DNA of 64,000 bases from Microbacterium paraoxydans (GTDB lineage: Bacteria; Actinomycetota; Actinomycetes; Actinomycetales; Microbacteriaceae), in NCBI RefSeq assembly GCF_018224615.1, contig NZ_JAGTUK010000001.1:868001-932000 (forward strand), read 5' to 3'. Shown here in pieces: positions 1 to 8,661 of the stretch. How positions within the stretch are numbered: the stretch's first letter is position 1; each line of letters begins with the position of its first letter. The translations under genes and the position numbers were made by a program. The notes under the pieces were generated by a model. That model saw only the letters and a list, made by a program, of their open reading frames with translations, was not told where the DNA came from and made no database searches.

Positions 1-1609
1 CCTCGTAGATGCGGCTGAGGTCGTTGATCGGCACGCGCTCCGCGAGCAGTCCCTGCAGCACGCGCTGGATCTCGGCGAGCGACAGCTGCGCCGGCGTGAG
101 CTCCTCGACCGCCGAGGGCGACACCTGCTTGAGCGCGTCCGTGAGCTGCCGCACGTCCTCGCGCGACAGCAGCCGTGCGGCGTGCGTCTGGATCACGCTC
201 GACAGGTGCGTCACGATCACGCTGGCCCTGTCGATCACGGTCGCCCCGGCGTACTCGGCGCTGTGGCGCATCTCCATCGGGATCCACTTGCCCTCCAGCC
301 CGAACACGGGGTCGAGGGCCGCGGTGCCCGGCAGCGAGTCGAGCCCGGAGCCGAGCGCGAGCACCGACCCGCCCGGCGCGGTCCCGCGGCCCGTCTCGAC
401 CCCCGCGATGCGGATCACGTACGTGGCCTGCGGCAGCTCGATGCTGTCGCGCGTGCGCACGGGAGGGGTGACCAGCCCCAGGTCGAGCGCGATGCGCCGC
501 CGCAGCGCCTTCACGCGGGCGAGCAGGTCGTCGGGGCCGCCCGTGACGAGATCCACGATGTCGGGCGACAGGAGGATCTCGAGCGGGTGTACGCGCATGC
601 GCTCGATGAGCTCCTCCGGCTGCTCGGCCGGCGGCGTGGCCGGCGCCTTCGCGGCCTCGGCCTCCTCGCGCTTCCTCGTCGCCGTGATCCGCTGCGCGAC
701 GAGCAGCAGCAGCGCCCCGATCGCGACGAACGGCAGCATCGGCATGTGCGGGATGAGCGACATGATGATGGCCGCGCACCCGGCGATCAGCAGCGCGTTG
801 CGGGACTGCCCGAGCTGGGTGGACGCGGCCGTGCCCATCTCGGTCTCCGCGGTCGAACGGGTCACGATCATGCCCGTCGAGACCGCCATGAGCAGCGCGG
901 GGATCTGGGTGACGAGGCCGTCGCCGATCGTGAGCAGGCTGTACGTGCTCACGGCCTGATCGATGCTCATGCCGTGCTGCACGAGCCCGATCGCGATGCC
1001 GCCCACGATGTTGATGATGATGATCACGAGTCCCGCGATCGCGTCGCCCTTGACGAACTTCGACGCACCGTCCATGGCGCCGTAGAAGTCGGCCTCGGCG
1101 GCCACCTCGGCGCGCCGCTGCCTGGCCTCGGTGTCGGTGATGAGCCCCGCGTTGAGGTCGGCGTCGATCGCCATCTGCTTGCCGGGCATCGCGTCGAGCG
1201 TGAACCGCGCACCCACCTCGGCCACCCGCTCGGCACCCTTGGTCACCACCACGAACTGGATCACCACGAGGATGAGGAACACGACCGCGCCGATGATGAG
1301 CGAGCCGCCGACCGCGATCGCGCCGAACGCCTCGATCACCTGGCCCGCGTATGCCTCGCCCAGCACGAGCCGCGTGGAGGCGACGTTGAGGCCGAGACGG
1401 AACAGCGTCGCCACGAGCAGCAGCGAGGGGAACACGGAGAAGTCGAGCGGCTTCTTCACGAACATCGACGTCAGCAGTATCACCAGCGCGAACATGATGT
1501 TGAGGATGATGAGCACGTCGAGCAGGAACGGCGGCACGGGAACGACGAGCAGCATGATGATGCCGACGACCCCGATCGGCACCATCAGCGTGGTGAGCAG
1601 CTTCTTCAT
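1..1609 (-). CDS. flhA: Flagellar export gate protein FlhA (C-terminus beyond window)
   Basis: FlhA is the large inner-membrane subunit of the flagellar type III export apparatus; its cytoplasmic domain docks substrates and chaperones. About 536 codons are visible from the ATG at 1609. The family is usually near 690 residues, so roughly the last 150 residues of the cytoplasmic domain lie off the left edge. The N-terminus is a run of hydrophobic helices, followed by the family signature region with RLGLNVASTRLVL and, after it, VTKGAERVAEVGARF. The ATG overlaps the flhB stop by 4 nt (ATGA), so translation is probably coupled. It is the last visible gene of operon 1. The identification is very secure. 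Confidence 0.96.
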   Translation of the reverse strand, partial: MKKLLTTLMVPIGVVGIIMLLVVPVPPFLLDVLIILNIMFALVILLTSMFVKKPLDFSVFPSLLLVATLFRLGLNVASTRLVLGEAYAGQVIEAFGAIAVGGSLIIGAVVFLILVVIQFVVVTKGAERVAEVGARFTLDAMPGKQMAIDADLNAGLITDTEARQRRAEVAAEADFYGAMDGASKFVKGDAIAGLVIIIINIVGGIAIGLVQHGMSIDQAVSTYSLLTIGDGLVTQIPALLMAVSTGMIVTRSTAETEMGTAASTQLGQSRNALLIAGCAAIIMSLIPHMPMLPFVAIGALLLLVAQRITATRKREEAEAAKAPATPPAEQPEELIERMRVHPLEILLSPDIVDLVTGGPDDLLARVKALRRRIALDLGLVTPPVRTRDSIELPQATYVIRIAGVETGRGTAPGGSVLALGSGLDSLPGTAALDPVFGLEGKWIPMEMRHSAEYAGATVIDRASVIVTHLSSVIQTHAARLLSREDVRQLTDALKQVSPSAVEELTPAQLSLAEIQRVLQGLLAERVPINDLSRIYE

Positions 1610-2697
1610 GCGGTCCTCCGGTAGGGGAGAGAGTGGATGCCGCGGGCGGCGCCGCGACGCCGCAGGGCGTCGACGAACACGAGCACGCGCGCCACGGCGT
1701 TGTACAGGTCTTCGGGGATCTCGTGGCCCAGCTCGCACGCGGCGTGCAGCGAGCGCGCGAGGGCGATGTCGCGCACGAGCGGCACCCCCGCCTCCAGGGC
1801 CTTCTCACGGATGCGCTCGGCGATCACCCCGCTGCCCTTCGCGACCACGCGCGGTGCGGACGTCCCGGCCTCGTAGCTCAGGGCGATCGCGATGTGCGTG
1901 GGGTTGACCACCACGACGTCGGAGTTCCCGACCGCCGCGATCATGCGGTTGCGGCTCATCGCGAGCTGCCGCGAGCGGCGCTGCTGGCGGATCAGCGGGT
2001 CGCCCTCGGAGTTCTTGTTCTCGTCGCGCACTTCCTTCTTCGTCATGCGCGTGTGCTTGCGGTTGCGGCGCATCACCACGAACAGGTCGATCGCCGCGAG
2101 CACCAGGCCCACGCCGATCGCGGTCTGCAGCAGCGCCGCGGTGCCGTCGCTCGCCGTGCCCAGCAGCCGCGACACCGAGTAGGCGCCGCTGCCCGTGAGC
2201 ACCGGCATGAGCCCGGCGACCACGATCCACAGGGCCAGGCCGATCGCAGCGGTCTTGAGCAGGGCCTTCGCGCCCTCCCACAGCGCCTGCAGGCCGAACA
2301 CCCGCCGCATGCCGGACACCAGGTTGAACTGCTCGAAGCGCCCGGAGAGCGTGCGCAGGTGCACGCCGCCCTGCACGACCGCGCCGAGCAGGGTCACGAT
2401 CGCGACCGCCGCGAGCAGCGCGCCGAGCGTGGGGAGGACCGAGGCGAGTCCGCGGCCCAGTGCCCCGAGCGCCGCCTCGGGCGACGGCGCCTGCATGAGG
2501 GAGTTGAGCGAGATGAGCTGCTCCGTGCCCGCCGCGGTCCCGGCGTCGATCGCGGCGGGCATCATGACGGCGGCCGCGCCGATGCCCAGCCATGCGGTCA
2601 GGTCCTGGCTGCGGGCGAGGCGTCCCTTCTGGCGCGCTTCGCGGAGGTGCTTGTCCGTCGCCTTCTCGCTGCGCTCTCCGCTGTCCGATCCGCTCAC
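1606..2697 (-). CDS. flhB: Flagellar export switch protein FlhB
   Basis: FlhB switches the export apparatus from hook-type to filament-type substrates. The GTG at 2697 overlaps the fliR stop (GTGA) and gives 363 residues, the normal family length. A longer frame continues upstream through fliR but is only an open shadow. Four hydrophobic segments lie between about residues 35 and 210. The autocleavage motif NPTH is intact at residues 265-268, so normal self-cleavage is expected. The charged N-terminus (EKATDKHLREARQKG) is typical of the family. The stop overlaps the flhA start by 4 nt. Confidence 0.96.
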   Translation of the reverse strand: MSGSDSGERSEKATDKHLREARQKGRLARSQDLTAWLGIGAAAVMMPAAIDAGTAAGTEQLISLNSLMQAPSPEAALGALGRGLASVLPTLGALLAAVAIVTLLGAVVQGGVHLRTLSGRFEQFNLVSGMRRVFGLQALWEGAKALLKTAAIGLALWIVVAGLMPVLTGSGAYSVSRLLGTASDGTAALLQTAIGVGLVLAAIDLFVVMRRNRKHTRMTKKEVRDENKNSEGDPLIRQQRRSRQLAMSRNRMIAAVGNSDVVVVNPTHIAIALSYEAGTSAPRVVAKGSGVIAERIREKALEAGVPLVRDIALARSLHAACELGHEIPEDLYNAVARVLVFVDALRRRGAARGIHSLPYRRTA

Positions 2698-3455
2698 GGC
2701 ATCACCCCCTGCATCAGCCGGAAGGCCTGCGAGGCGAGCGCGTCGACGATGCCGGGGAAGGCCACGTACACGGCACCGGCGAGCAGCAGCGTCAGCAGGA
2801 TCTTCACCGGGAAGCCCATCGCGAAGGCGTTCAGCGCGGGGGCGACGCGCGTGATGAGCCCGAGCCCGACGTCGGCGAGGAACAGCACCAGGACGAGCGG
2901 ACCGGCGATCTGCACGGCCGCGAGCACCAGCTGCGAGACCCCCTCGACCAGCAGTTCGGTGGGACCGGCGACCGCGAAGATGCCGTCGACGGGCACGGCG
3001 TCGAAGCTGCGGGCGAGCCCGGCGAGGATGAGCTGGTACCCGCCGGACGCGAACAGCAGCGTGAGCGCCGTGAGGTGGAACAGGCGCGTGAACTGGGCGC
3101 CGTTCACCATGGCCGCCGGGTCGAACGCCTGCGCGAGCTGGAACCCGCCGAACACGTCGATCAGGCTGCCCGCGGCCTGCAGCGCCGCGAAGCACATCAT
3201 CACCAGGAAGCCGAGCAGCGCACCCGTCAGGATCTGCAGCACCAGCGCGCCGAGGAACGGCCCGGTGCCGAGCGGCTCGTAGCCGGGGGCGACGGCTGCG
3301 CCCACCGCGAGCGACAGCCCGATCGACAGCATGGCCTTCACGCGCACCGGGATCGCACCGTAGGAGAACGGCGGGGCGATCATGATGAACGCGGTGATGC
3401 GCACGGCGGCGAGCATGGTGGCCTCGAGCCACGCGAAGTCGATCGGGATGAACAC
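2694..3455 (-). CDS. fliR: Flagellar export gate protein FliR
   Basis: FliR is a polytopic membrane component of the FliPQR export gate. It has 253 residues, standard for the family, with about six hydrophobic helices and the family-like run FAALQAAGSLIDVFGGF. It starts with GTG at 3455, four bases after the fliQ stop, one of the few junctions in this operon that does not overlap. The stop overlaps the flhB GTG start. Order fliP-fliQ-fliR-flhB-flhA is the canonical one for export-gate genes. Confidence 0.95.
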   Translation of the reverse strand: MFIPIDFAWLEATMLAAVRITAFIMIAPPFSYGAIPVRVKAMLSIGLSLAVGAAVAPGYEPLGTGPFLGALVLQILTGALLGFLVMMCFAALQAAGSLIDVFGGFQLAQAFDPAAMVNGAQFTRLFHLTALTLLFASGGYQLILAGLARSFDAVPVDGIFAVAGPTELLVEGVSQLVLAAVQIAGPLVLVLFLADVGLGLITRVAPALNAFAMGFPVKILLTLLLAGAVYVAFPGIVDALASQAFRLMQGVMP

Positions 3456-3459
3456 GCGC

Positions 3460-3732
3460 TCACCCGCTCAGCAGGGCGGGGATGCGGGCGAACATCTCGT
3501 TCGTGAAGGCGATGATCTCGGCGATCATCCAGTTCCCGGCGATGAGCAGGGCGATGCCGACCGCGACGATCTTCGGCACGAACGACAGCGTCACCTCCTG
3601 CACCTGGGTGATGGACTGCAGGAGCGAGATCGCGAAGCCCACCACGAGCGCGGTGACGAGCATGGGGGCGGCGAGCTTGGCCGCGATGAGCAGTCCCTGC
3701 GCGCCGATGTCGAGCACGGCCTCCGGGCTCAT
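3460..3732 (-). CDS. fliQ: Flagellar export gate protein FliQ
   Basis: FliQ is a small two-helix membrane protein of the export gate. It has 90 residues, the expected length, with hydrophobic segments near residues 15-38 and 50-75. The helix-turn contains the family-like stretch SITQVQEVTLSFVPKI. The ATG at 3732 overlaps the fliP stop (ATGA). A much longer frame is open upstream, but it is a shadow inside fliP. Confidence 0.95.
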   Translation of the reverse strand: MSPEAVLDIGAQGLLIAAKLAAPMLVTALVVGFAISLLQSITQVQEVTLSFVPKIVAVGIALLIAGNWMIAEIIAFTNEMFARIPALLSG

Positions 3733-4544
3733 CCGACACCTCCGTAGCTCTCCAGGAGGGCCTTGATGATGAGCCCCCAGCCGTCGACGAGGATGAACAG
3801 CAGGATCTTGAACGGCAGCGAGATCATCACCGGCGGGAGCATCATCATGCCCATCGACATCAGCGCGGCCGCCACGACGAGGTCGATCACCAGGAACGGC
3901 ACGAAGATCACGAAGCCGATGATGAACGCCGCCCGCAGCTCGGAGATCATGAACGCCGGGATGAGCGTGTACATCGGCACGCTCGCCGGGTCGTCCGGGT
4001 TGTCCTGCCCGGCCATGCGGGTCATCAGCGCGAGGTCCTCCTCGCGCGTGTAGTGCAGCATCCACTCGCGCAGCGGGCCCTGGCCGATGTCGACCGCCTG
4101 CGTGAACGTGAGCGCGCCATCGATGTAGGGCTGCACCGCGAGCGTGTTGATCTCGGTGAGCACGGGCCACATGATGAACAGCGACAGGAACAGCGACAGC
4201 CCCGCCAGCACCTGGTTCGGCGGGATCGTGGGCAGCGACAGGGCGTTGCGGGTCATCGCCAGCACCACGAAGATCTTCGTGAACGACGACATCATCAGCA
4301 GTAGCGCGGGCGCGACCGACAGCAGCGTGATGCCCAGCAGCGTGAGGATCGAGCCGGACGGGGTGCCGTCGACCCCGTTGATGTCGATCGAGACGCCCTC
4401 GCCCTGGTCGTCCGGCAGCACTTCGGCGTGCGCGGCCGCGCCGTTCCACAGCACCAGCACCGCGACCACGAGCAGCACGGCGGCCGTGAGGGCGAGCAGC
4501 CGCCACGGCGCACGGCGACGCGGGGCGGCCAGGGGTGGCGTCAT
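3729..4544 (-). CDS. fliP: Flagellar export gate protein FliP
   Basis: FliP is the core channel subunit of the FliPQR export gate. It has 271 residues with an N-terminal cleavable-type signal segment (about residues 15-41, ending AAAHA), as FliP proteins often have. Hallmarks are SFTKIFVVLAMTRNAL and MMLPPVMISLPFKILLFI. The ATG overlaps the fliO stop, and the stop overlaps the fliQ start, both as ATGA. Confidence 0.96.
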   Translation of the reverse strand: MTPPLAAPRRRAPWRLLALTAAVLLVVAVLVLWNGAAAHAEVLPDDQGEGVSIDINGVDGTPSGSILTLLGITLLSVAPALLLMMSSFTKIFVVLAMTRNALSLPTIPPNQVLAGLSLFLSLFIMWPVLTEINTLAVQPYIDGALTFTQAVDIGQGPLREWMLHYTREEDLALMTRMAGQDNPDDPASVPMYTLIPAFMISELRAAFIIGFVIFVPFLVIDLVVAAALMSMGMMMLPPVMISLPFKILLFILVDGWGLIIKALLESYGGVG

Positions 4545-5080
4545 CGTGCGCGCCGGAGGGCCTCGGCGGTCTGCCGCCAGGTGTCGGGGGAGAGGATGGA
4601 GCCGCGCAGGGGGTCGTTGCGGTGGCGCACGCGGCGGCGCAGTTCGGGGGCGTCGGCCCCGCCGCCCTGGGGTGCGGTGCCCGGGGTCGCCGGGGTCGCG
4701 GTGCCGGAGAACGAGGGCGTGCCGGTGAGCGCGGCGGCCGCCAGGATGCGGTCGAACTCCGCGGCGTCGGCGGCGGCGTCGCGCGGGGCGGGCCCCGACG
4801 CGGGGGCGGACGACGGCGGCTCGGGGCGCACCGGGAGGCGGTCCACCACGCTCACGCCGTGCTCCGTGACGCCGAGCACGTAGCGGGCGTCCTCGGTCTG
4901 CACGACCACGAGCTGCGCCTTCGCCCCGATGCCCTGGCGGCCGAGGACCGTGATCGGCTCGGCGTCGCGCTTGCGGGCCTGGGTCTTCGCGACCCGGCGC
5001 TGCAGGAACCAGAGCAGGCCGAGCACCGCCGCCAGGGAGAGCCCGACCCGCAGGGCGAGCAGCAGGTCGTCCAGGGTCAG
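4541..5080 (-). CDS. fliO: Flagellar biosynthesis protein FliO (probable CTG start)
   Basis: FliO is a small bitopic membrane protein that helps FliP assemble. The first ATG or GTG in frame is a GTG at 5026 (161 residues), but that start would cut the only transmembrane helix in half. Reading upstream in frame gives LTLDDLLLALRVGLSLAAV joined to LGLLWFLQRR, a complete helix. The frame reaches a CTG at 5080 that overlaps the fliN TGA as CTGA, matching the 4-nt overlaps at nearly every other junction here. I therefore favour CTG at 5080 (179 residues). The cytoplasmic part is poorly conserved, with an Ala/Pro-rich tail. The identification rests on topology plus position between fliN and fliP. 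Confidence 0.75.
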   Translation of the reverse strand: MTLDDLLLALRVGLSLAAVLGLLWFLQRRVAKTQARKRDAEPITVLGRQGIGAKAQLVVVQTEDARYVLGVTEHGVSVVDRLPVRPEPPSSAPASGPAPRDAAADAAEFDRILAAAALTGTPSFSGTATPATPGTAPQGGGADAPELRRRVRHRNDPLRGSILSPDTWRQTAEALRRAR

Positions 5081-5736
5081 GCCTCGACGTTCTCGAGGAT
5101 GCGGGTGATCCGCACCGCGTAGTCCTGATCGACCACCACGACCTCGCCGTGCGCGATCGTGCGGCCGTTGAGCTTCACGTCCGCGGGGGCGCCGGCCGAG
5201 CGGTCCAGCTCCACGATGCGACCGGGCTCCAGGTCGAGCACGTCGCGCACCGCCATGCGCGTGCGGCCGATCTCGACCGTCAGCTCCATCTCCACACCCG
5301 CGATGCGGTGCAGGCGCCCGTCGCTGCCCGCGGGCCGTGCCGGGCGGTGGGTGATGCGCACCGCGAGGCGGCCGATCGTGCGCTCGCCCTCGTCGACCAG
5401 GTCGAACAGCTGTGCGTGCGGGTCGGCGAACAGCGCCGAGGCGTCGCCGGTGGCGGCCTCGCCCAGCACGCCGGGGCCGAGCGCGGTCACGGCGGCCTCC
5501 AGCGCGTCGAGCAGCCGGTCGGCGACCGGTCGCCCGGCCAGGCCGTCGATCAGCGCATCCGGGTCGAGCAGCTGCACCGCGAGCTGGGCTCCCGCCTCGC
5601 CCACGAACTGCACCACGACCGCGTCACCGGTGTCGCCCGAGGCCTGCGATGCGCGCGCGGTGACGGGCGCTGCGGTGGGGAGCCGGGCGGCGAAGGCGGC
5701 GGCGACGGCGGATTCGTATGCGGTGGTGCTGGTCAC
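5077..5736 (-). CDS. fliN: Flagellar motor switch protein FliN
   Basis: FliN forms the lower part of the C-ring and takes part in rotational switching and export. The protein has 219 residues from the GTG at 5736, which overlaps the fliM stop (GTGA). The C-terminal SpoA/SurP domain (about residues 130-219) is clear: VEMELTVEIGRTRMAVRDVL, then a turn with GRIVELDR and GEVVVVDQDYAVRITRI. The N-terminal 120 residues form an extra domain, longer than in the minimal E. coli protein and like the FliY-type extended forms. No CheC-type phosphatase motif is obvious there. Confidence 0.93.
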   Translation of the reverse strand: MTSTTAYESAVAAAFAARLPTAAPVTARASQASGDTGDAVVVQFVGEAGAQLAVQLLDPDALIDGLAGRPVADRLLDALEAAVTALGPGVLGEAATGDASALFADPHAQLFDLVDEGERTIGRLAVRITHRPARPAGSDGRLHRIAGVEMELTVEIGRTRMAVRDVLDLEPGRIVELDRSAGAPADVKLNGRTIAHGEVVVVDQDYAVRITRILENVEA

Positions 5737-6662
5737 GCGGACTCCTGGGCGGCGGGGGCGGATGCGGGGACGGTGGCCGTGACGACGCACGCGAGACGGG
5801 CGCCGGAGCTGCCCACCGCGGCCGTCGCGACGGTCTGATCGCCGACCGTGAGCAGCAGCGGCCGGTCGGCGGAGTGAGGGAGCGCGAGGAGGTCGCCGAC
5901 CGCGAGGTCGAGCACCTCCCGCGGCAGGACCGCGCGCGGTGCGAGGCGCAGCGCGACCTCGACCGGCGACGCCTCGACCTGGCGCCGCACGAGGCCGGGG
6001 GCCTCCGAGCGATCGGTGAGGGCCTCGCGCACGGCGAACCCGGACAGGATCGACGAGGGCAGCATGATGCTCGCCGGCACCGTGCGCCCGCCGTGCCGCA
6101 TCGACAGCCGCGCCACGATCACCGGCTCCCCGGCGGCCGCGACCTGCGCGAACTGCGAACTGTACTGGATCCCGGCGACCGTGACCCCGGTGGGCAGCAG
6201 TCCGTCGAGCGCGGTGGCGAGGTGGTCGGTGGCCTCCGTCACGAGGGAGCGCAGCAGCGCCTGCTCGATCGGCGTGAAGGTGCGGTCCTCCACGGTGACG
6301 GCGGAGCGCCCGCCCACCATCTGCACGATCCACGAAGTGGCGGTGGAGGTCGGCACCTGCAGGATCATCCGCTCGTCCGAGTCGGGCAGGGCGCACACGA
6401 TCATGGTCGTGGTGGTCGGCAGCGACTGGGCATACTCGCCGTAGGTGAGCATGCCGACGTGCTCGACGGCGATCGTGGCACGCACGTGGATGCGGCCGGA
6501 CAGCTGCGCCGACCACTGCCTGGCGAACGTCTCGAACGCGAGCTCGAGCGTGCGCGCGTGCTCGCGCGACAGCGTCGCCGCACGGCCGAAGTCGTACACC
6601 TCGACCTCGGCGGTCGCCGTCGCCGCGTGTGCGCGCACCGCGGAGCGCACACCGTCATCCAT
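5733..6662 (-). CDS. fliM: Flagellar motor switch protein FliM
   Basis: FliM is the C-ring subunit that receives CheY-P. It has 309 residues from the ATG at 6662, with the FliM signature VYDFGRAATLSREHARTLE near residue 22 and a C-terminal SpoA domain. Two GTG codons lie directly upstream (6668 and 6665). A FliA-type promoter with its -10 at 6677-6684 predicts transcription starting near 6670. The mRNA would therefore have a leader of only a few nucleotides or none, and no Shine-Dalgarno sequence is present. The EIDALLS-type CheY-binding peptide usual at the N-terminus is not recognisable. The motB-fliM gap is only about 50 nt and holds the promoter; fliL, often found here, is absent. Confidence 0.93.
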   Translation of the reverse strand: MDDGVRSAVRAHAATATAEVEVYDFGRAATLSREHARTLELAFETFARQWSAQLSGRIHVRATIAVEHVGMLTYGEYAQSLPTTTTMIVCALPDSDERMILQVPTSTATSWIVQMVGGRSAVTVEDRTFTPIEQALLRSLVTEATDHLATALDGLLPTGVTVAGIQYSSQFAQVAAAGEPVIVARLSMRHGGRTVPASIMLPSSILSGFAVREALTDRSEAPGLVRRQVEASPVEVALRLAPRAVLPREVLDLAVGDLLALPHSADRPLLLTVGDQTVATAAVGSSGARLACVVTATVPASAPAAQESA

Positions 6663-6676
6663 CACCACGTACCCGA

Positions 6677-6703
6677 CTATCGGGCGGCGGACGGCGTGCG
6701 TTA
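6677..6703 (-). promoter_or_regulatory. FliA/sigma-28-type promoter for fliM operon
   Basis: Read on the minus strand, TAAC at 6703-6700, 15 nt spacer, CCCGATAG at 6684-6677. It matches the FliA consensus (TAAA-N15-GCCGATAA) and four other sites in this window. It lies inside the motB-fliM gap, so the export genes have an internal promoter. Confidence 0.8.
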
Positions 6704-6712
6704 GGGGAGGGT

Positions 6713-7522
6713 TCAGGGGGAGGTCTGCGCCGCACCCGCGGCGGGGAGCAGCGCTCGCACCTCCTCGCTCGCATCGGAGAGGACCACGATGTCCACGCGA
6801 CGGTTCTCGGCCAGCTCCTCCGGGGTGCTGCCGGCGACCACGGGGCGCGTGTCGCCGAAGCCCACCGACTTCAGGTGCGCGGGCGGCAGACCGGCGGACT
6901 CCACCAGGTAGCGCAGCACCTGCGTCGACCGCCCGGCCGAGAGCTCCCAGTTGGTGGGGAACGGCGCGACCGAGCCGCGGGCGTCCGCGTGACCCTCGAC
7001 CGAGATCTCGTTCGGTGTGGTGACCAGCACGGACCCGAGCGCGTCGAGCACCTGCGTGGCGGCGGGGCTCAGCGCGGTGCTGTTGGTGGTGAAGAAGGTC
7101 TCGGCGCTCACGAGCCCGATCGTGAGGCCCCGCTCGTCGATCGTGAACGTCACGTCGGCCTCGAGCCCGCGGTCGGCGAGCACCTGGCGCAGCCGGTCCC
7201 GCAGCGCCGACAGCTCGTCGAACTCCTGCTGCGCCGCCGCGACCTCGGTGTCGGCGAAGTCCTCGCCGTTCTCGTCCACCAGCTCCGGCGGCACCACCAC
7301 ACCCGTGGTCGCGTCGATGTCGTCGCTGGGCTCCTGGCCGAATCCGGTGGCGAGCGACGCGCTCAGCGCCTCGAACTTCTCCTGATCCACGGTCGACATC
7401 GCGAACAGCACGATGAACATGCACATCAGCACCGTGACCATGTCGAGGTACGACGCCATCCAGCGCTCGTCCGGTCCGCTGTGCTCGGACTCGGTGACGC
7501 GGCGGCGTGCGCGCACGCTCAT
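6713..7522 (-). CDS. motB: Flagellar motor stator protein MotB
   Basis: MotB is the stator subunit that anchors to peptidoglycan and carries the proton-binding aspartate. It has 269 residues from the ATG at 7522, which overlaps the motA stop. One transmembrane helix spans residues 25-45 (YLDMVTVLMCMFIVLFAMS) and contains the essential Asp27. A plug and linker region follow, then a C-terminal OmpA/MotB peptidoglycan-binding domain with ISVEGHADARG and LSAGRSTQVLRYL. The 47-residue stretch after the helix is acidic. All key residues are present, so it should be functional. Confidence 0.96.
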   Translation of the reverse strand: MSVRARRRVTESEHSGPDERWMASYLDMVTVLMCMFIVLFAMSTVDQEKFEALSASLATGFGQEPSDDIDATTGVVVPPELVDENGEDFADTEVAAAQQEFDELSALRDRLRQVLADRGLEADVTFTIDERGLTIGLVSAETFFTTNSTALSPAATQVLDALGSVLVTTPNEISVEGHADARGSVAPFPTNWELSAGRSTQVLRYLVESAGLPPAHLKSVGFGDTRPVVAGSTPEELAENRRVDIVVLSDASEEVRALLPAAGAAQTSP

Positions 7523-8334
7523 GAGAACAGGTCCTCGGCGTCCTCCGCGGGGGCGGACTGCGGCGTGCTGCGGCGGGAGCGGCCGCCGGACCGGTCGGAC
7601 ACCAGCGCGCCCAGGCGTTCGCGCACGAGCTGCGGCGCGGCACCGGCCTGGATCGCGAGCATGCCCTCCATCAGCACGGTCATGCGCTCCAGCTCGAGCT
7701 CGCCGAGCCGCTGCAGGCGTCCGCCGATCGGCAGCCAGATGAAGTTGGCCGACAGCAGGCCCCACAGCGTCGCGACGAATGCGGCGGCAATCATGGGCCC
7801 GAGCGTGTCCGGCTTGTCGAGCTTCTCCAGCACGTGCGTGAGCGAGACGACCGTGCCGATGATGCCGACCGTCGGCGCGAAGCCGCCCAGCGTCATGTAG
7901 AAGCGCGAGGCCGTGCGGTTGCGGGCCGCGGTGGAGGTGAGCTCGTCCTCCAGCAGCACGCGCAGGTCTTCCGCGTCGGTGCCGTCCGCGATGCTCTGCA
8001 GCGCCTGCCGCAGGAACGGGTCCTTCTCCTCGTCGAGGCCCTGCTCGAGCGCCAGCAGCCCCTCCGACCTGGCCTTCTCGGCGTACCCGACGACCGTGTC
8101 GATCATGCTCTGCGCCGTACGGCGCTCGCCGCGGAACGCCCGCGGCAGCGACTTCACGGCGTGCAGGGCGTCGCGCAGCGTACCGCTCGCGAGGCCGACG
8201 GCGATCGTCGCGCCGAACACGAGCACCATCGGAGCGGGGAGGAGCAGCGAGCCGATGGTCGCGCCCTCGAGGTTGATCATGGCGATCAGGGCCCCGAACG
8301 CGAGGACCAGGCCGAGGATGAGCGACGGGTCCAT
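7519..8334 (-). CDS. motA: Flagellar motor stator protein MotA
   Basis: MotA forms the proton channel with MotB. It has 271 residues and four hydrophobic helices, two near the N-terminus and two after residue 145 (TLGGFAPTVGIIGTVVSL and MIAAAFVATLWGLLSANF). The cytoplasmic loop between them (residues about 55-140) is charged and would contact FliG. The start overlaps the flbD stop and the stop overlaps the motB start, both ATGA. Confidence 0.96.
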   Translation of the reverse strand: MDPSLILGLVLAFGALIAMINLEGATIGSLLLPAPMVLVFGATIAVGLASGTLRDALHAVKSLPRAFRGERRTAQSMIDTVVGYAEKARSEGLLALEQGLDEEKDPFLRQALQSIADGTDAEDLRVLLEDELTSTAARNRTASRFYMTLGGFAPTVGIIGTVVSLTHVLEKLDKPDTLGPMIAAAFVATLWGLLSANFIWLPIGGRLQRLGELELERMTVLMEGMLAIQAGAAPQLVRERLGALVSDRSGGRSRRSTPQSAPAEDAEDLFS

Positions 8335-8588
8335 CAGGCCTCCGTCCCGGCGGGGGCGGGCGTCTCGGCGACGGGGGCGGCGTCCGCGGCGGCGAGGGCA
8401 GCGGCGGTGGCGAGCACGCCGGCACGGAAGCGGGTGATGCGAGCGATCACGTCGTCCATCGTCTCCGTGACGACGAAGGTCGCGCCGTCGACCATGATCA
8501 GCGTCGTGTCGGGCGTGGCCTGCACACGTTCGATCAGGTCGGGGTTCACCGCGAACCGGGTGCGGTTCAGGCGCGTGAGGACGATCAT
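8334..8588 (-). CDS. flbD: FlbD-family flagellar protein (SwrD-like)
   Basis: A small protein (84 residues from the ATG at 8588) with the FlbD/SwrD family start MIVLTRLNRTRFAVNPDLIE. In Bacillus the homologue SwrD increases flagellar motor power, and the position directly before motA fits a stator-related role. Another ATG lies three codons upstream at 8597, but the family normally begins at MI-LTRLN, and AGGA sits 8 nt before the 8588 start, so I chose the shorter form. The C-terminal 30 residues are Ala/Pro-rich and probably disordered. It is the first gene of operon 1. Confidence 0.85.
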   Translation of the reverse strand: MIVLTRLNRTRFAVNPDLIERVQATPDTTLIMVDGATFVVTETMDDVIARITRFRAGVLATAAALAAADAAPVAETPAPAGTEA

Positions 8589-8610
8589 GGGCTCCATCCT
8601 GGAAGGCTCG

Positions 8611-8628
8611 CCCCGTCCGGAGACGGGG
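8611..8628 (-). other. Hairpin in the flbD leader
   Basis: A perfect inverted repeat CCCCGTC-CGGA-GACGGGG (7-bp stem, 4-nt loop) lies about 25 nt before the flbD start, inside the leader predicted from the FliA-type promoter. There is no following T run, so it is more likely a leader hairpin than a terminator. Its function is unknown. Confidence 0.4.
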
Positions 8629-8661
8629 AACAGACGGCCCGTCCTGGGCTGTCGGGAGGGA

